45,868 bases of DNA. Source: Verrucomicrobiia bacterium (GTDB lineage Bacteria; Verrucomicrobiota; Verrucomicrobiia; Verrucomicrobiales; Akkermansiaceae). The stretch is taken from assembly GCA_947462875.1 (NCBI GenBank), contig CANHQJ010000028.1, positions 1 to 45,868 on the forward strand, written 5' to 3'. Positions 25,394 through 36,700 of this stretch are shown in pieces (position 1 is the first letter of the stretch; each line of letters begins with the position of its first letter). The notes beneath the pieces are model-generated. The model worked only from the letters and a program-made list of their open reading frames with translations. It searched no databases and was not told the origin of the DNA. Position numbers and translations under genes: made by a program.

Positions 25394-27511
25394 TCAGAAC
25401 TCCACGGAGGCGCCGACATACACGTTGCGCCCCATGGAGGGATCGATGCCGTCACCGCGCACGCGGGTGAAGTAATCGGCATCGAAGAGGTTGTTCACGC
25501 CGGCAAGCAGTCGCAGGTTTTCATGGACTTGATACTCGGCGGTGAGGTCCCATACGGTGTATGAGGGCACGGCGAAGTTGGCGGTGTTTCCGTCATCGGC
25601 GAAATGATCATCGACCCACGTCGCGGCGAGGGTGACGATGGCCTTGGTGCCGTGGTTGTAGGTGAGACCGCTGCGCAAAATGTAGTCCGCGGCATACTGG
25701 GGTGTATTGCCATCACGCGGGCCGGCGTTGAATTCCGCATCGAGGAAGGTGGCGTTGACGAACCAATCGAGGGTGTTGGCGGTCTTGGCGCCGGTGGCGA
25801 GAGCGAGCAGGTCCACCGTGGCGGAGATGTCGATGCCCTTGTGCGAGCTGTCGCCGACGTTTTCGATCGAGTTGCCGACGGTGCCGATCTGATCTTCGAA
25901 CTGCAGCAGGAAGACACTGGTATCGAGGCTGAGCCAGTCGGTGGGGCGGCTGCGGTAGCCGATTTCATATTCGATCGCCTTGCCTTCCTCCAGGTCGTTG
26001 TTGATCACGGCGTTCGGTCCGGTGGGCACGGCCTCGGTGAAAATGGCGGGGCGGTAGCTTTGGGAAACGTTGGCATAGATCGCGGAACCGGGAGCGGTTT
26101 CATACTCCAGTCCCAGGCCGCCGAGGAAGATGGTATCGTTCTGCTCTTTGTCGCCCAGGGGGCTGCTGGCGGCGGTCTTGTCCACATTCACGATCTCACG
26201 CACCTCCTGCGAGAAGTTCTCGATGCGCAGGCCGGGGGTGATGGAGAATTTGCCGAACTGGAAACGGTTTTCCACAAATACGGGAGCATAGAAGACATCG
26301 CGCTGTGATTTGTTGCGCACGGTACCGTTAGAGGCATCGGGTGTGCTGCCGCGTTTGTCCACGCGCGGCGAGTCGCTGGTGTAGAATTGCACGCCGGAGC
26401 TGAGGGTGTGTTGCTTTTCCGCACCCCAGTTCAGGCGGTAGCGGGCGTCGAGACCGAAGTGCTGGAACTCCTGGTTTTCGATGGTGTTGGTGTTTGCGGT
26501 GGGGCCGCTGGGCGGTGTGCCGAAGCCGCCGCCGCGCTGGCGGGCGCTGTAGCGGGTGTAGTCGGTCCACCACATCGATGCCGTGAAGAACGAGTCCGGC
26601 GTGGGCTCGATTTCATAGGTCAAGGTCGCCGAATCGCGCTCGATGGTCATGGTGTCATAGAGACGCGTGGCCTGGCGTTTTCCTGCGAAGAAATCCGCGC
26701 GCGTCAGACCGCCCGGCTCACCGTGGGTTTCCTCGTAGGTGTCGAGGCTGAGGATGAATTTTCCGCCGTTGTCCATGCTGTAGAGCAGCTTGATCGCGCC
26801 GTTATCGAGATCGTAGTCGGAATTCGCGCTGCGGAAGCCATCGGACTGGCGGTGATTGAAATACGCGTAGTAGCCCAGCTTGCCCACCGTGCCATCGGCG
26901 GAAGTGAAGGTGGCGTAGAGATCGTAGTCGCCGATGACATGCTGGCTGCGCAGGGAAAATTCCTTATCGGTGCGCGGGCGGTGGGTGATGTAGTTCAGCG
27001 CGCCGCCGGGTTGCGGCCCGTATTGCAAGGCCGCACCGCCGTGCACGAACTCCAGGCGATCCACTGTCTCCAGGGGAGGCGTGAAATAGGCCTCGGGGTA
27101 GCCGAATTGATCGGCATGGATCGGAATGCCGTCGCGCAGCATTTGCGTGAACTGCGCGCGGTGCGGATTCAGGCCACGATAGCCGATGCTCACGAGCGGT
27201 GTGCTTTCTTCACTGAGCAGCAAGCTCGGTGTTTGCGACAGCGCCTGGCGGTAGTTGTTGCCGACCACTTTCGGCAGGTTGTCAAAGTCGATGACGTTGG
27301 TTTTTTTGCCCGAGTAAATCGAGGTGCCGATCACTGCGGGCATCCAGGGATCTTGCACGATTTCATCGGATTCCGATTCAGCGGACACGACCACGGCATC
27401 CAGTGTGGTGGCGTCTTGTGGCGCGTTGGTTTCCTGCGCATGGAGCAAAGCGACTCCAAAGCTCAGCGGCAGATAGAACGGACGAAGCGGGAAACAAAGT
27501 TTTGGTAACAT
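25394..27511 (-). CDS. TonB-dependent receptor, FecA/siderophore type
   Basis: An outer-membrane gated barrel for iron chelates. After a signal peptide come an N-terminal plug (TTLDAVVVSAESE near a TonB-box position; VGNNYRQALSQTPSLLLSEE, SIGYRGLNPHRAQFTQMLRD, GIPIHADQFGYPEAYFTPPL, LEFVHGGAALQYGPQPGGALNYI), then a 22-strand barrel ending in a C-terminal aromatic residue (NVYVGASVEF). 705 residues, typical of FecA-like receptors. A 21-bp inverted repeat matching the Fur box lies 11 bp upstream of the start codon, so iron repression is likely. No TonB/ExbBD or periplasmic transport genes are adjacent. No clear Shine-Dalgarno is seen. Confidence 0.92.
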   Translation of the reverse strand: MLPKLCFPLRPFYLPLSFGVALLHAQETNAPQDATTLDAVVVSAESESDEIVQDPWMPAVIGTSIYSGKKTNVIDFDNLPKVVGNNYRQALSQTPSLLLSEESTPLVSIGYRGLNPHRAQFTQMLRDGIPIHADQFGYPEAYFTPPLETVDRLEFVHGGAALQYGPQPGGALNYITHRPRTDKEFSLRSQHVIGDYDLYATFTSADGTVGKLGYYAYFNHRQSDGFRSANSDYDLDNGAIKLLYSMDNGGKFILSLDTYEETHGEPGGLTRADFFAGKRQATRLYDTMTIERDSATLTYEIEPTPDSFFTASMWWTDYTRYSARQRGGGFGTPPSGPTANTNTIENQEFQHFGLDARYRLNWGAEKQHTLSSGVQFYTSDSPRVDKRGSTPDASNGTVRNKSQRDVFYAPVFVENRFQFGKFSITPGLRIENFSQEVREIVNVDKTAASSPLGDKEQNDTIFLGGLGLEYETAPGSAIYANVSQSYRPAIFTEAVPTGPNAVINNDLEEGKAIEYEIGYRSRPTDWLSLDTSVFLLQFEDQIGTVGNSIENVGDSSHKGIDISATVDLLALATGAKTANTLDWFVNATFLDAEFNAGPRDGNTPQYAADYILRSGLTYNHGTKAIVTLAATWVDDHFADDGNTANFAVPSYTVWDLTAEYQVHENLRLLAGVNNLFDADYFTRVRGDGIDPSMGRNVYVGASVEF

Positions 27512-27521
27512 GGCGGCGCGA

Positions 27522-27542
27522 TATTGAGACTCAATCTCAATA
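27522..27542 (-). promoter_or_regulatory. Fur-box-like operator upstream of the TonB receptor
   Basis: TATTGAGA-CTCAA-TCTCAATA has perfect 8-bp arms around five bases. Compared with the common Fur site TTGAGAATnATTCTCAA it matches 14 of 16 defined positions. It sits between the start codon and any upstream promoter, where Fur would block transcription when iron is plentiful. Confidence 0.65.
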
Positions 27543-27785
27543 AGGACAAGAAAAAAGTGAGATTTTTTTGTTTTTTGAGAAAAAGCGACCCGGATGGGCG
27601 GAAGGGAGCTAGTGTCCCATTGGTAAAGAACGATGCTTTCTGCTTTTTATCATAATACAGACTATTTTCTCGCCAATACAGAATTTTCTGAGAGAATCAC
27701 CCAATTAGTCGACAATGTCGGCTGGATTTTTTTCCAGCGGATGATGGCGAGTGATGGATGGTATCGTTAAAAAACACCACACAGT

Positions 27786-30700
27786 ATGAAAAAAACCCAT
27801 ATGCTTCGGAAAAGTACTCCGTACTTGTTAGTCTTGCTATTGCTTGGCTTGATATCCTTGTACCAGTGGCGATCGACGTCGCCTACCAAGACAACGCTTG
27901 GCAGCGAAAGGACCGGTGCCGCGTCAGATGAGAAGACCATCGTCGCTGCGGAAAAGTCGCCGATAGTGGCATCCACGCGACAAGAGATTGCGCCCGAAGC
28001 GCCGCAGGACTTCGGTGCCTGGGCCAGCGCCCCGGTGATCGCGCCTGACTTCGCGAAGATCGACGCGTTCCAGAATTGGCTCCAGCGTTGGCAGAAAGCG
28101 GATGCCGCAGGGCGTGAGGCCCTGGTGGAGGAGGGCGTGAAGCTCGCGGCGGAGCGACGCCTGGAGTTCAAGCGCCTGATCATCAGCGATCCGAAATTGG
28201 CCCTGGAGCTGGCGGTGGCACGCGTGATCCGCCAGGATCTGCCTGCGGAGATCGTGGCCGCTCTGGAGAAACCGGTTTCCGCTACCGGCAATTATGATGT
28301 GCTCATGGCGCGCCCGGCACCGGGTGAGCCGGTACCGACCGAACTGGCGCTGCGCTATTTCGAGGTCGAGGGCATGAGCTACATCGCCCGAGTTTTCGGC
28401 GAGATGACGCCGGTGATGTCGCGCAAACAAATCCCCCTGCGCGGTGTGGCGCTGGACCGCGAATTCGCCGTGGCGGAGAGTCCGTTGCGTGCGTTAGAGC
28501 TGGGCGAGCGCGTCGCGGCCGGCACGAAAGTGGAGGAAGTCTGCCCCGTCTCCGGCAAGGAAACCGAGGCGGTGGCGACAGGTGAGCCCGTGACACAGGA
28601 AACTCCGGTGGTGGAAGTGGGCGAGCGCGTCATCGCTCTCTGCAATGGCACGCACGTGGAGGTGCTGGATGAGAAGTATCGCACGCTGGTCCAGGCCGCT
28701 GGTCCGGGTGGCGCTTCGTTTTTCATCGATGGCTATCCCGGAACTTCCTCGCGCGCCATCGGCAATCTTCGCTGCCTCTACATCCGCGGCACCTATCCCG
28801 ATCGCTTGGAGCAACTCAACACCGAAGACCAGGCCGCTGCCGACATGGCGAACACCGCGCGCTTTTTCTCGGAGAACTCGTTTGGCAAATGCTCGCTCAC
28901 GACCACCATCACGCCGATGGTGGTGTTGCCGCATACCTTCACCTGGTATACCACCAAGGACACGGAAGTGAACGGTCTCGGTCTGTTGCAAACACATGCG
29001 CGCATCGAGGCGCGGCGTCTGGGGTATGACTCGACGCAGTACGACTGCATCATTCTCCGCATCAATGGTCTGCGTAGCGGTGCATCGTGGGGTGGTGGCG
29101 ACAGTGTTTGGCTCGGCTGGGGTGGCATGGATGTGATCAATCACGAGGTGGGTCACTCCCTCGGCCTGAATCATGCGAATTTCTGGCAAACCAGCGACGG
29201 CACGGCCTACGGCAACGGTGCCAATCAGGAATACGGCAACTCGTTTGACGTGATGGGCGGCGGCGGTGGCTTCGGCGCCCATTACAACACGGTTTCGAAA
29301 CGTCAGGTCGGCTGGCTGCCTAACAACTACGTGCATTTCCCGAGGGAAAACGGCGTCTATCGGATTCATGCGTATGACCAGCCGCGCCTTGAGGAAAACA
29401 AACGGTACGGGCTGACCGTCGCCAAGGACAGCATCCGCTCTTACAACATCGAATACCATCCCGAGGGTGGCAGCACTTGGCAGAACAGCGCGCTGGTGAT
29501 CTACAGTGGCATGGGCAGCAATGCCGGTCATTTGCTCGATACCACGCCCGGTTCCAGCGGCGGCAAGGCCGATGGCGGGATACTGGTCGGACGCACGTAT
29601 TCGGATCTGGAGGCGGACATGCATTTCACGGTCCTGGCGAAAAACGACACTTCTCCGCCATCGCTCGATATCGCCTACATGCGCGGGCCGTTTCCCGGCA
29701 ACCAGCCGCCAACCTGCACGCTGGTGGCCAGCGCCACGACTCTGGCGGTGGGACAATCGGTGACTCTCACCGCCAATGCCGCCGATGCCAATGGCGATGA
29801 GTTATCGTACTTCTGGGAGTTCGATGACGGCACCACCGCGGCAAACAGCGCGGTGATCACGCGTTCCTTTTCCGCCGCCACGCAGATCACGGCGATGGTG
29901 ACGGTATCCGACCGCAAAGGCGGGACCGTGCGTCGCCACGTGGTGCTGAATGTGGGCAGTCACGGCAGACAAACCGTTTCCGGAGTGGTCACGCTCAATG
30001 GCCAGCCCCTGCGCGATGTGCGTGTGGCCACCGGCAGCAAGTTTTGTTTCACCGCGGAAGATGGCAGCTATGCGCTCGCCGGCCTGAGCACCGGATCGCA
30101 GACCTTCACTGCCACGCTCAATGGGTATACTTTCACGCCTGATTTCGTCAATCCGCTGACAGTGGTCTCCGGTGGCAATACCGCCAACTGGACCGCCGCG
30201 GCTTCGATGTCATTTGTCACTCTGGTGCGCAATGCGGATGTCGTGGAAAACGGCGCGGCGGGTTCGTTCACCCTGACGCGCACGGGCGATACCACGGCCG
30301 ACATGGTGGTGCGTGTCTCGCCCCAGGGAGGAACGGCGGCAAAAGGAACCGACTACAATTTTTCGCCTGACTTTGTCACCGACGGCTCGTACCGCATCTT
30401 TACCATTCCTGCCGGTCAGTCATCGCTCACCGTTTCGGTGAATCCGATCAATGACACCAGCGCGGAAGGTCCGGAAACCATCACGCTGCAATTGGCTTCC
30501 AACGGCAATTACCTCTCGGGAAGCGCCAATGCGATGACGATGAGCGTCGCCGATGACGACACCGCCTTGCCGCAAGTGGCGCTGCGGATGACCAATCCGT
30601 ACGCTCTGGAATCTCCCGCCGAGAGCGGCACCTTGTTGCTGACGCGCACGGGGTCGACGGCATCCTCTCTCAATGTGGTCCTGACCTGGACGGGCACCGC

Positions 30701-33700
30701 TACCAATGGCACCGACTACGCGAGCCTGCCCACCAGTGCCGTGATTCCTGCGGGACAAAGCTCCGTGACTCTCGCGGTCAATCCTCTCAACGATTCGCTG
30801 ATCGAAGGACCGGAGGATGCGATCGCCACCATCGTCAGCAATGCGGCCTATGTGCGCGATGCCTCTGCCTTGACGGGAACGGTGACGATTACCGATGACG
30901 ACACGCCGGTGGTCAGCCTCACCCTCATTGATGCCTCCGCGAGCGAAGCGGGTCCCGATTCCGGTGTGTTTCTTGTCACCCGCACCGGTTCCACGGCGGC
31001 ACCGTTGAAAGTGTATTATGGCATGTCAGGCACCGCCTATCACGGCACCGACTACGCCGCGCTGACCGGCGAGGTGACCATACCCGCAGGCGCGGCATCG
31101 GCACCGATTGTCATCACTCCCTATGCCGATGATTTGGGTGAAACCGCGGAATCCGCCACGATTTCCCTCACGACGTTCAACAACACCTACAGCATGGCGG
31201 AAAACCATCGTTTTTCTGTAACGATCGAAGATGCGAATGATGTGCCGGTGGTGGCGGTGCGCACGGGAACGGTGGGGGTGGAAGCCGGGGCCAATGCGAC
31301 CGTGATTTTCCGCACCATGGGATCCGCGACGGGTTCGGTGGTGGTGAACTACACGGTATCGGGCACGGCGACCGCCGGTCTGGATTACACCGCTCTCTCC
31401 GGCACGGTCACCATGCCGGCAGCCGGCCCCAGCGATGTGACGGTGACCATCCCGGTGCTCAATGATGTTTCGCCGGAGCCCACGGAAACGCTGTTTGTGA
31501 AAATCACTCCGGCGGCGGGCTATCGGGTCTACAATGACGGATCCGCCACCGCATTCATCCGCGACAATGACAGCGGTGATCGTCTGATGGTCTCCACCTA
31601 CAATGACACGCCTGCGGAAGGCGGCGGCACGGGACGTTTTTACATTCATCGCGCCGGTGCCACCACGAGCGACATGGTGGTGAACTACACCTTGTCCGGA
31701 ACGGCAACTTCAGGAGTGGATTACACCGGGCTCACGGGCACGGCGACCATTCTTGCCGGCGAAGTGGGCGTGAATGTTCCGTTCACGGTCAGTGAGGATA
31801 CGCTGGCCGAGGGCACGGAAACGGTGACCCTGCAACTCGTGGAAGCGGCGGGATATGGCTTGGATCTGCCTTCGTTTGCCACCTTTGAAATCGGCGACAA
31901 CGACGCGATGCCCATCACCGTGGGCTTCCAGAGCGCGACATCGACGACCACCGAGCAGCCTACGGCTTTGGGGGAATATCGCGACATCCCCGTCGTTCTC
32001 TCCGCGGCATCGGCTTCACCCGTCACGGTGCGCTATGCCTCCGGTGGCGGCATTGCCACCGGTGATGATGTGGACTGGGCCTTTGTGGATGCGGCTGCGG
32101 GGAATGCGATCATCCCCCAGGGCGTGTTGACCTTTGCACCCGGAGTGACCACGCAGAACATTCGCATTCGCGTGAAAAATGACAACATGATCGAGCCGAT
32201 CGAATCGTTCATCATGGAATTGCGCGCGCCGTCCGGAGCCGGACTGACGAATGGCGTGAGCCGCCATACGATGATGGTGGGAGACACCAGCGTGTCAGGC
32301 CTGGTGCTGGAAGAGCGTTGGTCCGGCAGCACGGCCTACAGCAGCCAGGCATGGTCGAGTTCCGCGCCATCGTTCACCGGCTACCTCACATCGTTCACTC
32401 CTTCGCAAAATGTCGCGGACAACTATTCGCGCCGTCTTACCGGGCAAATCGTGGCTCCGGTATCCGGAGCCTACCGTTTCTGGATCGCTTCGGATGACGA
32501 TAGCCGGCTTTTCCTCAGCACGACGTCCAGTGCGGCGAACAAGGTGCAAATCGCCAGTCTGGCCGGATGGACCTCCTATCAGAACTGGGATGCGAACACG
32601 AGCCAGCGCTCGGCTCTCATCAATCTGGTGGCCGGTCAGTCCTACTACATGGAGGTCCAGCACCTCGAAGGCGGGGGCGGCGATCACGTTTCCGTGGCAT
32701 GGGAAGGGCCGGGCATCACGCGTCAGGCGATTCCGGCACAGTCTCCGGAAAGCCAGGCCACACGCTATGTCCGTCTGGTGCAGAGCGCCATCACCCGCCG
32801 TGAATCGGATGGCGCGGATACGCAACTGGTGGCGATTCTCGACAGGCCGGCTGGATCGTCCTCCGTATCGGTCGAGTACGCCGTCTCCGGCACCGCGACC
32901 CCGGGCCTTGACTACACCTTGCCGGCAGGGCCGCTGGTCTTCGCGCCGGGTGAACAGATGAAAACGATTCCTCTTGTTTTGTTGACGGATGCCGTGGCGG
33001 AAATGCCCGAGTCTGTCGTGCTGACGCTGACCAACTCCTCAGGCATGGTGGCGAGCAACCCGACGAGTGCGACGATTACCTTGATCGATGACAATGCCCC
33101 CGTGGTGGGCGCGCAAGTGCTCACCGCGCGGTCCAACATGACGGGCGGCACGGTTCTGGGCACGGTCACCGCCTCCGTGGCATCGGGTCGCAGCATCAGT
33201 TCGTGGTCCATCGTGGCCGGAAACGCGGGCGGTCTGTTTTCCGTTAACGCGGCGGGTGTGATCTCCCTTGTCAATCCCGCCGGTCTCCCCAACCCCGGAT
33301 CGCGCGGGTTGTTGTTGCGTGCGGTGGACAATCTGGGGGCCAGTGGTGATGGCCTGATCACGATCGACTGCAATCCTCCGACGGTGGTGGGTGTGCGTGA
33401 GCAGCGCTGGAGCGGTGCCACGGCTTACAACAATCAGAGCTGGACAGGTGCGACAAATTACACCGGAGTCCTCTCCACCTACACGACGGCGCAAAATGTC
33501 GCCGACAGCTATTCGCGCCGCCTGACCGGTTATCTGCGTCCGGCGGTGACGGGACAGTATACCTTCTGGATCGCCTCGGATGATGCCAGTCGCTTGTTCC
33601 TCAGCACGGATACATCGGAGGCGAACAAGGTGCTCATCGCGAGCTTGGCTGGCTGGACCAACTTCCAGACCTGGGATGCGAATGCCTCGCAAAAATCCGT

Positions 33701-36700
33701 GTCCATTCCCTTGGTGGCGGGACAGGTGTATTGGCTGGAAGTGCAGCATCAGGAAGGGGGCGGTGGCGACCACGTCTCGGTCGCTTGGTCGGGCCCCGGC
33801 ATCAGCCGCGAGCCGATTCCGGCCAGCGCCGTTTACACGCCCGGTTCACCCGCCGCGAGTCCGGTTCCGGCGATGGTGGCACTTACCTCACCGCTGGCAG
33901 GATCCACCTTCACGGCGGGAGAAAGCATCGCGCTGGCCGCGGATGTGCTCGCCGGTTCCGAGCCGGTGCAGGCGGTGGAATACTATCAAGGTAGTACTTT
34001 GATCGCGTCGGACAACACGGCACCGTATGCCGTTGCCTGGAACACCGCGCCTGTGGGCTCGCATGTTCTCACGGCGAGAGTGGTCACCAGCGGCGGTGCG
34101 GTATCGTCCGGGCCTGTAACGGTTCAAGTGACCTCCAGCAATATGGCACCCGTTTTCACCAGCAATCCTGTGAACGCCGGTGCCACCGCCCCGGGCCAAC
34201 CCTTCGCCGGCACACTGGCGGGAACGGCCACGGATGCGAACGCGGGTGACGTGCTGACTTTCAGCAAAGTCTCTGGTCCCGCCTGGTTGAACGTGGCGGC
34301 GAATGGCGCACTGTCCGGCACTCCTTCCTCCGCGGATGTGGGCCCCAATGGATTTACCGTGCGCGTGGAGGATCAACTCGGGGCCTCTTCCACGGCGACC
34401 CTGATCATTGATGTCGTTCCGCAGGAGCTGGTATGGATTCAGCCCGCCGGTGGCTCCTGGAACCAATCCACCCATTGGTGGGGCGGATACATCGCCAATG
34501 GCATCGGAGCCACGGCCTTGTTCGATACCCTGGATCTCACCTCCTCTGCCACGGTGACTCTCGATGGCAACATCACTCTCGGTCACCTGCGCATGGCGGA
34601 TACCACGCCTTCGCATCAGTGGACGCTGGCATCCGGAAGCGGCGGTGTGCTCACCCTGGATGTGCCCACGGGGCAGCCTACCATCGTGACCACGAACGGG
34701 ACGACCACCATCAGCGCGGCGATCGCAGGAAACAAAGGTCTGGTCAAGAGCGGTCTCGGTGAGCTAGTGCTCACGAATGCCAATACCTATGGCGGCGTGA
34801 CTGTGGTGAATGCCGGAACATTGACGGTGCAACAAGCGGGTGGCTCGGCCACGGGCACGAGCAGTGTGGCGGTCGCAGCAGGCGCTACCCTGGGCGGCAC
34901 GGGTGCCATCGGTGGCGCGGTATCGGTCAGCGGCACCTTGTCCGCGGGCGGTGCTGCCGTTGGCTCATTGAGCACGGGGGCCCTGACGCTGAATGCCTCG
35001 CCGACACTGGTGTGGCAAGTCGCCGACTGGGCGGGCACGGCCGGCGTGGCGAGTGATCTGGTGCTGGCACCGGGCTTGCAACTCAGCGGACTGACGCAGG
35101 CCACGATCGTCCTGCAAGCGTCGAATCTGGTGAACTTCACCAATGCGAGCAAGGCCTTTCCTTTGATCCGCACGACATCAGGCGTCACCGGTTTCTCGGC
35201 GGCGCAGTTTGTCGTGGATGCTTCCGCCTTGCCTCAGGCGACAGGCACTTGGTCGGTAGCGGTGATGGGCGATGATCTGGTGTTGCTCTACACGCGATCG
35301 AACGTAGCTCCTGCTTTCACGAGTGATCCTGTCGTGGCGGCATCGGCTGCGGAAGATTCGAGTTATCTCACGAATCTCGCCACTGCGGTGAACGATCCCG
35401 ATCTCGGCGAAGTCCTGACCTTTGAAAAACTGAGCGGTCCCGCCTGGCTTCAAGTGCAGGCGAACGGCACGGCTTCCGGCGTGCCGGGCAATGCGGATGT
35501 CGGCTGGAACGAGTGGAGCGTGCGCGTCACGGATTCCTTCCTCACTTCTGCGACGGCCACACTGCGGGTCCTGGTCACTAACGTCAACGACGCGCCTGTA
35601 TTCAGCGGCAATCCGATGGATTTCGGCACGGTATCGCAAGGTTCGGCCATCGCTGCCAGCCTGTCGGGTACGGCGATCGATATCGATGCGGGCGATGTTC
35701 TCACGTTCAGCAAGGTCTCCGGCCCATCATGGCTGGTCGTGGCCGGAAATGGCACGCTCTCGGGAACTCCGGGCAATGGCGACGTGGGCGCGAATGCCTT
35801 TGTCGTGCGCGTCACCGACGCTGCCGGTGCGTTCCAGGATGCGACACTCACGCTCACCGTGCTCAATGTGAATGATGCCCCTGCATTCCTCGCCACTCCC
35901 ATCGCGGGCGGCACGGTCAAGGCGCTGGGAAGTTTCAGCGGCACCTTGAGCGGAACGGCGGCGGATATCGACGTGGGTGATGTCATTTCGTATAGCAAAG
36001 TTTCCGGACCGGCCTGGCTGAACATCACGGCCAATGGCGCGATGAGCGGATCGCCCGCAGCAGGAGATGTGGGCACGAATGTCTTTGTGGTGCGCGTGAC
36101 GGATGTGGCGGGTGCTGCGGCCGAGGCGAATCTTTCGATCAACGTGACTCCTGCGAATGTGGCTCCGACGTTCCTTTCCAATCCGATCACAGGCGCCTCT
36201 GCGGTGCGGGACAATGCCTACGTGGCGACGCTGGCGGGCAGCGCTGCGGATGCGAATGCGGGTGACTCACTTTCTTTCAGCAAGGTGAGCGGACCGGCGT
36301 GGCTGACGGTGGCTGCGAATGGCGCACTGGGAGGCACTCCTACGATCAGTCATCTGGGTGCGAATTCCTTTGTCGTGCAAGTCAGCGATGGCGACGGGGC
36401 GTCCGCGCAAGCGACTCTCAATATTCAGGTCGTCAGCCTGCCCCTGCCGTGGGTGGGAGCAAACATCGGCAGCGGAAATCTCGCGGGCAGCGCCTCCTTC
36501 CTGAACGGGGCCTACACGCTTTCCGGTTCCGGCGTACTCACGGGCTCTTCCGATGGCGGCTACTATGTTTATCAGAGTTTGATCGGCGATGGCCAAATAT
36601 CGGCGCGCATCGATCAAATGCAAAACACGGGCACGAGCTCGCGGGTGGGCGTGATGATTCGCAATACGTTGGCGGACAACGCGCAATACACCGCCATGAC

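Noticed and set aside
26387-27508. 373-codon plus-strand frame opposite the TonB receptor
   Set aside because: Antisense shadow of a full-length receptor with clear plug and barrel motifs.
32066-32080. 12-base match (TGTGGACTGGGC) between spacer 1 and the giant protein gene
   Set aside because: Too short for a 30-bp spacer target; such matches are not decisive in a 46-kb window.
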